DNA from: Sclerurus mexicanus
Lineage: Eukaryota > Chordata > Aves > Passeriformes > Furnariidae
Length of the DNA stretch: 64,000 nt
Direction of reading: 5' to 3'
Assembly (NCBI GenBank): GCA_013396755.1
Contig: VWZF01004008.1
Location: forward strand, 1,074,624-1,138,623
Shown: positions 37,263-47,402 of the stretch, piece after piece
How the letters are laid out: every line of letters starts with the position of its first letter
Numbering within the stretch: position 1 is the first letter of the stretch
The notes under the pieces: model-generated
Seen by the model: only the letters and a program-made list of their open reading frames with translations
What the model was told of the DNA's origin: nothing
The model's database searches: none
Made by a program: the position numbers and the translations under genes

Positions 37263-38528
37263 TGGACAGTCTTGTGCCAAAGCACGTGGAGCTGCACAGA
37301 GAGATGAAGGTCTACGTGAAAGTGCCCAAGGCCACCTGACAGCTTCGTTAGAGCAGTTTTTTGGACTCTGTTGTGGGCTTTGGCTTCTGAGGTTGCTTTT
37401 GTTTTAACACGGTTTATAATTTATATGTTGCAGGTACTTCAGCTAAGCTATTGCTTGGGCAAATATGGAACGTCCTTAGTCCTGATAACTTCAGATCTTT
37501 AGGAGAAGCTGATTTTGGGGGAACAGGTAGCAATGGAAGGTTTATCCTGGGAAGCAAGTGCCGATTGCTGTAAGATTCCAGAATCCTCTGAAGAAGCAGC
37601 AGCTGTGGGGTGTATCCACACAGCTGGATGAGTTATCCAAATTCTTAAGCCATTACCCTTAGAAGGGAATAATTAGCATGGAGATCTAGTAATCCTTTAG
37701 GCCTGTGTATTTGCAGCAGAAGTCAGGGAGCCTTGTTAGGTTTGAAGTAAAAAAGAGCTGCTTGTGCCTGATCATTAATGTCTCAATTTCCTGCCTTATG
37801 TTCAAAACCAGTTTTAAAAATAAGGGCAAGTCTCTAATTGTTCACTGCGGATCTGCGTTTCTGCCCTGCCCAGACAACGGAGGTACCAAAGATCTTTCAG
37901 GTTCTGACTGTCTGCAGGTAAACCTGGCATGAGTGGCTTAAAGCCGGGTGCCAGGTGGCCCCAGAGCCAGGCAGGGACAGACACTGACCCGACAGCTATT
38001 CCTGCTGCAGTGTGGCAGGGCAGGGCTGAAGCCCTATGTCTGTAAATCTGATGCAAGAAAATTAAGTTTAGGCTGGGGACAGTAATGTGAGATGTGCCGT
38101 GGTTGATCCATCATCTATTTGCATCCTGGATCTTGTGACAAGACAAAGATCTGCAGGGCGTGTTGGGAAGAACCGGGAGTTGCCCGATTTAGTACTGGCT
38201 TGGTGGAATAATGTGGAAAATATCCATGGGGATGGTTAATCTCTTAGAATAGAGAATCCATTTCGTTTATTTCGAGTTAAAACAAATATCCATCACCTTA
38301 TCAGGTCAGTGCTGGCTGGCACAGAGTGCACCTAAAGAAACCCTTTGGCTGTTTTGATTGTTCCACAATTGCCAGTTTCGTAATGTCGTGAATAAAAATA
38401 TTTGTGTTTGCTTTGTAAAATGTTTGTTTAAAGATGTTGCAACCACTGGGCCTTTGTAAATCCGGATGGGTACTTTTCACAATTTGTCATTAAAATTAGG
38501 CAAGTCAGGTTAATTCTCTGAAAATCCG
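37263..38528. other. Noncoding DNA between CR1 copies
   Basis: No gene is recognised. Frames are under 80 codons. No simple repeat of note is seen. Confidence 0.6.
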
Positions 38529-38950
38529 CCTGCTCATCACTGGTGAGGCCACATTGGGACTGCTGGGTCCAGTGAAGGGATTGGAGCTTCTCTGGGACGA
38601 GAAGAAGCTGAGAAAAGGCTGAGACTGCAAGTGGAAGACTTAAAGGGATGTTATTGTGGATAAACACCTGGTGGGAAGGAGTGGAGAAGACAGCCAGGCT
38701 CTCCTGCCTGACAAGAGACAATGGGCACAAACTGGAATACAGGAAATCCTCTCTGAACATGTGGAAAAAGAACAAACCCCCCCTTTTTTTTAAATTTAAT
38801 TGACTCCTGGAACAGGTTGACTGGACTCTCCATCCATGAAGAGATGCAGAACCCACCTGGACACACTCCTGGATAACCTGTTGCAGCTGCCTTCCCCTCC
38901 TGGCCTAGATGAGCTGAAGATGTCCCTTCTAACCTCAATTATTCTGTGAT
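38529..38950 (+). mobile_element. CR1 LINE 3' portion, longest copy in window
   Basis: The element begins with CCTGCTCATCACTGGTGAGG, CCACATTGGGACTGCTGGGT, CCAGTGAAGGGATTGGAG, a stretch that is further 5' in CR1 than the other copies reach. It continues through CACAAACTGGAATACAGGAA, a C-run/T-run patch near 38777-38800, GGACACACTCCTGGATAACC and TGTCCCTTCTAACCTCAATT, and ends in the tail ATTCTGTGATTT. It is about 420 bases and clearly diverged, so it is probably older than the 7.3 kb copy. No functional reading frame remains. Confidence 0.9.
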
Positions 38951-40626
38951 TTTTATACAGCAGCTCTTATAAAAATATTTAATTTACTTTTGTTTATATC
39001 AGGGACATGTATCAACCTTGAACTCTTGAAGATAAATTAGAATGTTAATTGTTGGTTACTGCTTTATGGTTAATAATTCAGCGTGTTGGCTGACTTGAAA
39101 TATCATTCCAAAGACATGAATGGGAATGTTTAAATCAGTGTGAAAAGGTCGGGAAGTGTGTGAAATAAAGGGTTAGATGAAGAAATGAGTCAATTAACAT
39201 GGTCAGGCAACATTTTGGGTGGTTTATCAGTGCTTGGAATAGGAGAGACCTGGCGGAGTTGTGCATGGAGAGTGGAGTTGACCAGGTGATAAATGAAGAA
39301 AAATAGTGATTTTAGGCAATGGAAATGCAAACTTGTGTCCTGATTGGAACGGACTTTTCCGTAGGTTTCATCACTTGTCTCAAAAGCAACTCTGCTAAAA
39401 AATACTTTAAGTGCTACTTGAACTGCAGTATATCCATACAGAAGTCAACTAATTGTCCCTGAAATTTAATTGTAAGATTGAAAAATTCCTTGGTTTGTGT
39501 AAAAAAAACCCCTAAACATTTCTTAAAGAAAGAAACAAGTGCAGTTCTTTGCAGCGAGTTCTAACTGCAGCCTTTTTAACATGAAGATTGATGTGCATTA
39601 AGCATTCAAAAATTTAAATCCTGTTTCTTCCAGTGCCTTCATATCTGGCATATTCAAGGCTGCGTTTCAATATGATACAAAAGATGAACAGCCAGTTTGG
39701 TGGTGTTTACACAATATTGGCAAATTGGGCTCTTAATGTGCGGTATTATTGCGTAATCTCGTGTTTAAAATAAACAGTGGGAATAATTGGAGAAACCTCG
39801 GAATCTGGAGATGCTCGTTGGTGGTTCTTCAGGGCCCACGGAAAGCAGCCTGTCTTTGCATATTAATCACCCTGTCAAAGGAAGTTTGCCTTATTTGCAT
39901 TGTGTGTGCACTGAGCAGTCCCATAGTGCGGCTGAGGGAAGAGAAAAGGCGAGGGGGGGGGCTGGGATTGTTGTTCTCAAAAGGGTTTTTATTCCGTTCG
40001 AGTGGGAAGGCTCAATGGGGCAGAATTAGCGCAGTGTTTGGGGGAAGAGCGGCCCCGTTTGGGTCTCGTGTGTCTTGTGTTGCGGGTGGGTTGGAGGGCT
40101 GACTCACCAGCCTGGGGTGTCACCCACGGGATGCCACAGAGCCAGCATTAAATGTTGGCTTATCGGGAGACTGCGGGTTCAAATGTTTCGTGTTTTGCCT
40201 TTTATGGATGCAGATCCGGGCCTGGAGCCCTTTGGAAAGCTCGTGGAAGGGTTGGGGGGATGTGGAGGTTGTGTGAGTTTTGGGATGAGCACGGTGCTCA
40301 GGCTCATCGTTCCTCTGGTAATGTGGGTTTTCCACAGATCCAGCCGTTACTTGGAGCAGCGTGAGGTGATGGGTTAATGAGCTGCAACCTTTGTTCATAT
40401 GAAAAAATCCAGGAAAGGTGAGCTTTTGGCTACTGTTCCCTGAGACGTCCTTGTGTACACAACGAATGTGCCTGACAGTCTCAAAAAACCCTAAAAACTC
40501 TGTCTTTTCAGATTTAAAACGTGAACTTCAGTGAGCAGTAAAGATGTTTCAAACAGTGATAGCTCACAAACTGTTTTGCTTGGTATTGTGAGGGAGAGGA
40601 TGTACAGGTAGAAGATATATGTGTGT

Positions 40627-40650
40627 AAATATATATATGTATATATATTT
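40627..40650. repeat. AT palindrome, 11-bp arms
   Basis: The arms AAATATATATA (40627-40637) and TATATATATTT (40640-40650) are perfect reverse complements around a TG centre. It lies within a short TA-rich run that follows GTGTGTGT. Confidence 0.85.
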
Positions 40651-42225
40651 ATTTTGGCACAGAAATTGCCAGCCGAGCCTGTGTTTGCAGTGGTTTGGAG
40701 CAGCACTGGCAGCAGGTGACACTTCCTGCTGAAGGCAATGGAGAAATAGAGACTTTGCTTGGGGACTGCAGTTCAGACAACTAAAATAACCCCTGCACTT
40801 CCCCAGCCCAGGGATGTTATCACATGGTGCTCTTTGATCAATAATATTGAGCTGTGCTGGTTGCTGAAGCCCCTCTTTGATTTTCCTTGTTATCAACCAC
40901 TTGGGCTTATTTTCTTACACGGGAATCATTTTGTTCTGCTGTAAACTATCAGAGTTCCCTTTCGGTGTGGAATTCGCAGGTGAAGTGATGCAACCAGGAG
41001 GGTTTTAGGAACAGTCTCGAGTGTTGCTGTTCTGGCTGGGCCGAGGTTGGTTTGAACTTGGAAATGTCTTTGCAGAAATGGATCACCGGAATGGAGCTTT
41101 TGGTGTTGTTATTGTTGCTCTCTGTAATCAAAATGGTATTTTCAATGGATTTCTTTGTTGTGAACGTGAGGAATTTTTGTGTGAATAATACACGAAGACC
41201 AGAAGAGCAATCTTGTGATAAATGTTCACTTGATTGTATTTTAGTGAGAATTGCTGGCTTTATGTGTCCGTGTGCAGCTGTGTACGTTCTGGGGTGGGAA
41301 CTGATGGATTTTCATGATGTACCACATCTACAGTGAGAAGGAAACCCCCCAAACCATCTCTGCAATACAGTTTGCATCACCTGGAGCACTTATTTCCCCC
41401 ATATTTTCATATAAAGCACATTGCACTTGCAGTGTTCAGAGGTTACACGTAGCAGCAAATAATACATCCAGCAGTGTTGGTGTTACGTTTCCCTTTAGTG
41501 ATAGCTGCCTTAATATTGTTACATTAATTGTTGAATCGTTGTGGAAGGTGTTAGAGTGCACACCTGGCTGAGTTTTGGAAGCCTTAAAATAACGTTTTTT
41601 GAAAATTTCTCTCTAGTTATGGGTATAAGTAGCACACATCAGTGTGCATAAAACCTTTTTGTGCAGTTCAGGATGTGTGCAGAATGTGTACTCACGCTTT
41701 TGGCTGATTGTAGTTTTATTTGTAGGATTTAATTTTGTATTTTTCAGTGTGTGAATCGTGAGAGAAAGTCACCAGGCACTTGTGTGTAGCATTCTAGAAA
41801 AATACAATCAGCAGCCGCTTGTCCAAGTCACTTATTAAATTATTCTAAGCCTGCAGAAATCAAAAGAACAGACACAGGGACTGTGGTTCAGTGTTGTGTT
41901 TTCAGAAGATAATCCCTCAGAAGTATAACATGCTTTTAGGGGTTGTGAACAGACACACAGAATTACTCCACAGTCCCCTAAATCCTTTTGGAGTTTGATC
42001 TCTTCATGATCTGTGGGATGCAACTTGAAGGCGTTTAGCGTTTATTATTTACTCCCTAGTGCTTGGTATTTGTTAGGAATAAACCAGGCATGTTGGAATG
42101 CCGTTAGGAAAATAAAAATAAGTGTGTATTTATTATGGACACGGTCTGCAAGACACTAAGAAGGCTGCTAGAAGTGAAAGTCTTAATAAATGCCGCGAGG
42201 GGGAATAAATCCTTGGTCTTAAAGC

Positions 42226-42247
42226 TGAGTTCTCTTAAGAGAACTCA
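42226..42247. repeat. Perfect 22-bp palindrome
   Basis: The half TGAGTTCTCTT is followed directly by its exact reverse complement AAGAGAACTCA, with no spacer. Unlike the other palindromes here it is not made of A and T only, so chance is less likely. It contains TTCT and AGAA in everted order. It could be a binding site for a symmetric transcription factor dimer or a target duplication scar, but no known site matches clearly. Confidence 0.9.
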
Positions 42248-43261
42248 TTGCCTGTAAGAAGAGGAATGGCACGTAGAGATTTAATTTCATGTCGGATTCG
42301 CTTTTAGCTTTGCCATTGGGTTTTTGGTGGGGTGTTTTTGTGGATGGGCTTTGGCCCGTGAGCTCTGTAATTTTTCTCCTTTTCTCTGTAAAATGACTAT
42401 TTCATTAAATACTTATTTGGGCAGGGAAACTCAGGGGAGTTTGTGCCTCGTGGGCAAAATGTAGTGCTGCAGTGTACATTTGTGTTTGTGTCTGGGAGAA
42501 AACCAGTGTTTTCCCACTGTGAAACGTTTCTGTTTAACAGAATGAAAGTTCACTGAAGGAGGGGAAAAGTCGCCTTTTGGGGAAGCGTTTTTCCCACCAG
42601 GACCTGCCTTCCTGCTCACACTGCAATTAGTGCGACCTGCTGTTCAGTGCTGATGTGCTGTGGGTGGGGAGGGAGAGAGACAGAAAATCTGGGTAAATAG
42701 TGATCTTTCCCTTGCTACGCACTCCCGGCTCTGTTCAATGGCAGCGCTGGTGGGATTTCAGCCAATCTGTCAACATTTCCTAGTAGTTCACACTTATATT
42801 TCGGTCATAAGAACAGAAATCTTCTCTTGCAACCAGCTAATCTGAGCATCATCGAGCAGAGCCTTAACCAGGCTCGTTCCTGAGATGCCCCTCGACTGCA
42901 GTGTAGCAGAGTGTTTGCATTGGGCTCTTTTTAAAATACACGTTTTCTGAAGCAGTTGCATCTCCATTGGTTTGCTAAGTAGACGTTGAAGATTCAGGTT
43001 TAAAAGACACCCTTTGCACCTGGAGCAAAAGCTGTTGCAGCAGTACCTGGTGGGTGTTCTTCTTTGTTCAAAGTCACAGGGCAAACACACTTCAAATATT
43101 TCTCCCTTTGTCAATAACAGTCGTTGATATTTGTTTATATGACAATAGTAGAAGTATTTAGACACAGGCTTGTTGGGTTTGCATCATTTTATTGAGGAGA
43201 TAATAACTCGTGGCAAATGAGAGAACTCTAAAGGCAGTAAATGGAAGTGCCTTTTTAACAG

Positions 43262-43309
43262 GTAATGGTAATTCTCAAAGAAAAGACTGAATATGCCAAT
43301 TATCTGCAG
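43262..43309 (+). CDS. Very tentative 48-bp exon candidate
   Basis: A pyrimidine tract ending CTTTTTAACAG precedes this stretch and GTGAAA follows a terminal CAG, so both borders look like splice sites. The length is exactly 16 codons and the frame reading VMVILKEKTEYANYLQ is open. I do not recognise the peptide. The frame remains open past the donor to 43531, there is no CpG enrichment and no partner exon, so chance is the more likely explanation. Confidence 0.1.
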
Positions 43310-45025
43310 GTGAAAGCCCTCATGAGGATCTCAAAGCTTATTTTGATTAAAAGAAGCTATCTGTATACGAAGAATACTTGTTTGATGAAAAAGGATCTAC
43401 ATTTAAATGAAATCACAAACCAAATATGGACCAGCTTGGTCATTTTAGTTGCAGTTATCCATGAATTTATGATTCTGCTTTCCTGTGGCTTTGTGTCTGC
43501 AGGCACTCTGGCAGGCCTAGGGGATGATTAGTGCCCTATTCCAAAGCTTCTGTGTAGTCCCAGTAGCTGGTTTTCATCAACCTAAATGGGTACATACAAA
43601 GCAGACTTGAGATAAAAATAGCAAATCCCACACTCCCTTATTTTGTGCGTTAAGGCCCTGCATTATTGATGGATTTCTGCAGTGTCCTTTGTGTACAAAC
43701 GCAGCTGTGATTTATTATTTATTGGGACAAGCAGAAGTGGCTCCAACTATTAAAAAATAAAAGATAAAGGTATTTTCTTTATCAGGTGAATGGTTTTGTT
43801 ATCTCCTTTTTCTTGAAGATTGCACTGAGTAGTGGGACCAGAAGAACTGAGTTGAAGTGGTGAGTGAAAGCAATGCTGCTGATTCCCTTGGAATTTAGCA
43901 CTTTAAATGGATTAGAACTAAAAATACCCCTGCCTGGCATTGCGTCAGACCCAGAAGCCTTTTAAAGTATCTGCATTTACATGTTTGATGTGAATTTAAA
44001 ACGATTGCCACACTGGAGCTAAATGAGAGCATTGTGCATGGAAGCTCTTTGGGAGGCAGGATCGTTCACTGCCACATCAGAGCGTTGGGCATACCGGGAG
44101 AGGAGCCTGTATTGCTGACCTGGGGCCACAGGACCAGCACCTGGGGAGGAAAAGGTGGTCTTTGTTGGATACAGGGTGTGTGATTCACTCCTTGGATATG
44201 TGGAGGCTTTAGGAATTAACCTGGTGTAACTCCGGGGTGGGATCTTTCAGCATCTGGGCCACGTCTTGTTCTTGTTCATGAATTCTCCTGCCAACTCGCT
44301 CACCCACAGCCCCTATTTTTGTCATTTGGGTGAAGGATGTGCCACGGCTGGAGATGTGCTCCTGCTTACAAGAAAATACAAATGGCATTTTCACACTGCA
44401 AAGGGGAAGGATTGTGTTCTGTGCTTATCTGAAAGCCTGGAATTTCATTGCCACAGATGAGAGTACTTTGATTTAAACTGTGGCTTGTGCTTCCTCTGTT
44501 TTGTTTGGACAAACTTTACTTTCATATAGCAATTGAATGATGTTGGTGCCCATGTAGGGGGGCTGAACCTGAGAAATACATTATCACCCAGTGCTAAATG
44601 GGTTTTTTTAAAGGGGGTGTGATGATACCACTGTGTTAGACATCCTCATGCATTCTTAGTTTCTGAACTGCTGGGAAAAGAGTGATAAATCAATGCAGTT
44701 TTTTCTTCTTGATACTGAATCTCTCTGTTAATTTTTGGCCAGTGTTTATTGTAGCTGCAGAGCTGCATGTTCAGTAGCTCTACAGGTGAGTTTCTGCTGA
44801 TATTGGAAGTGTGTTTTGGGGTTCAGGTGATGCTTCTGCAGTTTCTGGAAGGTGAGGAGGAGTGAAGTGCAGTGTTACACTGATATATTTGACAGATAGC
44901 TGCATGCACTGCAGGGAAGGGGTTTTGGGTTGTTTCTGCCTTCATTTCATTGAGATGTTTACGGGGGTCATAAATCAAAGGCAGGTAAGATCTGGGAGCT
45001 GTGGTCCAGGTTAACATTTTGGACT

Positions 45026-45039
45026 CCACTAGATGGCAC
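45026..45039 (+). promoter_or_regulatory. CTCF-like binding site
   Basis: CCACTAGATGGCAC matches every position of the commonly used CTCF core consensus CCASYAGRKGGCRS. CTCF is the vertebrate zinc-finger protein that anchors chromatin loops and insulators, and the motif is well conserved in birds. A 14-base match with several degenerate positions will also occur by chance in a genome, so occupancy is an inference. Confidence 0.4.
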
Positions 45040-46670
45040 TGATTTATTGTGCTGTTGATAAAAAAAAACACCAAATGCAGTTTTGTGAATTAGAGAGGGA
45101 GGATTTTATTTTTGGAATAGGAGCCATAAATACGGTGATGAGGATGTTTCATACTTATCTGCTTGTCTTGTGTAAATATAAATACATAGTCCTTCATGAC
45201 CCCTGTGCTTCTGAAGTGGAGCAGTGAACTGATATATTGGTATGTAGGTAAATCATAAGAATATCTTTTAAATGTGTAGAACTGGGGAGCCATCTCGAAA
45301 CAAATACGTGCCTGTTTTTTCTTACCCTCTTTGTGTGAACTACAGTTCCTAACGACAAGGAACTGCTCCAGTGTGTTGGTGGTGCAGGCAGCATTTGGGT
45401 AGATGGGTCTTCCATAATTGTGTCCCAAAACATCCCAGCGTTCAGGAGCTTGGGCTGATAAGGAAAGAGCATTTCTGGTGGATTCCAATAATCCCAGGTA
45501 CTGACTTCGGTAGCACCAAAATGGTCTCGGTGTGGTGGTGCTGAAGGGCACTGGGTGTTACTCCAGCTCTAAGGGCAGAAATGGCCACGACGGGTATTTC
45601 TGTGCAGTTGATACCCCAGGAGTCCTCCCAGAGCTCCTCTGTCCTGCTGAGCCAAGCCCTGGTGAGGATCACAGCGAACCTGCCCCTGCCATCCTTGGAA
45701 ACCTTACTCTGAGAAGGACTCTAGGGTCGTCTGGGACTCACCAGCTGACCATTTTGGGCTTGCTGGCAACAAGTTCCCCTGTGGGGTTGGCAGGATGTGT
45801 GGCTTACGCAGAGAACTCACAGCTGTGCCCGGGTGGGAGAGCAGGGGGTTATCTGGGAGCTGGTGCTTGGGGAGGCCACCAGTAACTTCACCTTTTGTCT
45901 TTCTTCTGCATTCTCTGTGCCATCAGATGCTGCCCTCGGTGGCATCATAAATGCGCACGACCTCAGTTTCGAGGCAGGACAGCAGATGAGCTGCTCGGCA
46001 CTTAGGATGGTGCACGAGAACAAATTCTCAATCAGGCTTTGTTCCACCAACCCTTGTTTTCTTCTTCTGATCTCCTCTTCCATCAAGATGAGGGGGAGTG
46101 CTGAGCAGTGCTGCAGTTTTACCTCGGTTGACTTTGAATCCAGAACTCGTGGGTGTTTTAATCGGGTGCCACGAGAGAGAAATGGAGCTTCTCTTGGCTT
46201 TGTGTCTGAGCTCAAGAGCTCTGGTGCTCTGCAGCCTGTGCAGGTCCATCTCCCCCGTAACATAAAGGCTGCGTGTTTCCTTTGTCTCCCTTGCAAGTGA
46301 TTTGGAAGTAAAAGGTTCTTCCAAGGAAACCAGGCTCCCTTTTGCCATGGGCAGCATCTGCCTTCTGCCTGCCCTGCATTTGGGGGGTGGAATCTGCCTG
46401 GAGAGCCCTGAGCTTCCAGGGAATATCAAACACAGTAGGGAATCCCAGCATGGTTTGTCCCGTGGGGCTCTGGTCCTTGAGCTGCCCCCTTGGGAGCTGC
46501 CCTTCCCTTGGGAATGTGTGTTTTCCCTCTCCCAGACCTGGCCCAAGAGAGGCTTGCTCAGGGCAGAGCCCGCAGTGATGCTGGGAGGGAGCTGGAACCC
46601 ATTTCTGGTGAGTGGGCAATGTGCCCCCTGGCACCGGTGCTTTCAGCGTTACCCTTCTGAGTTACAATCG
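45040..46670. other. Noncoding DNA, no gene recognised
   Basis: Frames up to about 170 codons occur on both strands at 45.5-46.6 kb, overlapping one another, without motifs. Nothing else is recognised. Confidence 0.55.
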
Positions 46671-46840
46671 GGATATTTGTATTAAGTATATATAATATTA
46701 TATTATGTATTGTATTATGTATTGTTATATATATTGTGTAGTGTTGCCATTATTAGTAATATGCAATATATTATGTATTACATAATATATATGTTCTTAT
46801 GTTGTTGTCTAATTAATATATTATAATAATTCCTCATTCC
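46671..46840. repeat. AT-rich simple repeat with palindrome
   Basis: TATATAATATTATATTATG, GTATTGTATTATGTATTG and similar units form about 170 bases of AT-rich low-complexity DNA. Inside it, 46766-46790 is a perfect inverted repeat with 12-base arms (ATATATTATGTA/TACATAATATAT) around a single T. Confidence 0.88.
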
Positions 46841-47339
46841 ATTATCTATATGTAGTCAATTATTTAACTCCATTATTTATAGATTATTAATTCCTAACAC
46901 TGTTATTTCCTTATGACTGTTTCCCCCACTGCCATTTTTTCTTCTTCCCGATTTCTGTCTCTTTTTAACAGCTGGAAATTTTGATATCCCCGTTCTAAAT
47001 CTGGAGGTAACGACCTCGGGAAGAAAGGGGAGTTACTAAGGCTAAAAATGCCAACCAGTGTGAAAAATGAGCAGTTGAATAAATGGCACAACGAGACACA
47101 TTCATGTGTTGTAGTTGAGTTTTGTTTGTAGCTTTTTTTCAAGGGGGCAATTAATTAAGTAGGTTATTCCTTTTTTTTCCTTTCAGTGAGTGTTGAAACA
47201 GGTAATTCTCACCCTGCAAATGACAGGGAGGGATTTGCCCTGGCTGTGCTGCTGGATAAGAGCCCTTGGGAATTAAGGATTTGTTTCTTCTGGCAATGAA
47301 GTGCCCTCTGGGGTCTTCAGGCTGGGATCAAGCAGTGGA

Positions 47340-47402
47340 TTTTTTGTGGTTTTTTTTTGTAATTTTGTAAATTTTTTGTATTTTATTTTGTTTTAATTTG
47401 TG
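47340..47402. repeat. T-rich TTTTG-type low-complexity tract
   Basis: A T-dominated tract with TTTTGT and TTTTAT units. It may be simple slippage sequence or an A-tail on the minus strand, though no retrogene body is recognised next to it. Confidence 0.85.

Larger units (their letters stand above)
38951..45025. other. Noncoding DNA with palindromes
   Basis: No gene is recognised. GC is locally higher at 39940-40110. Perfect palindromes are listed separately at 40627-40650 and 42226-42247. A possible 48-base exon is listed at 43262-43309. Other frames are short and unremarkable. Confidence 0.6.

Noticed and set aside
46610..46640. GTGCCCCCTGGCACC as a reverse-strand CTCF site
   Set aside because: The AGGGGGCAC core fits but three of the first five consensus positions do not match.
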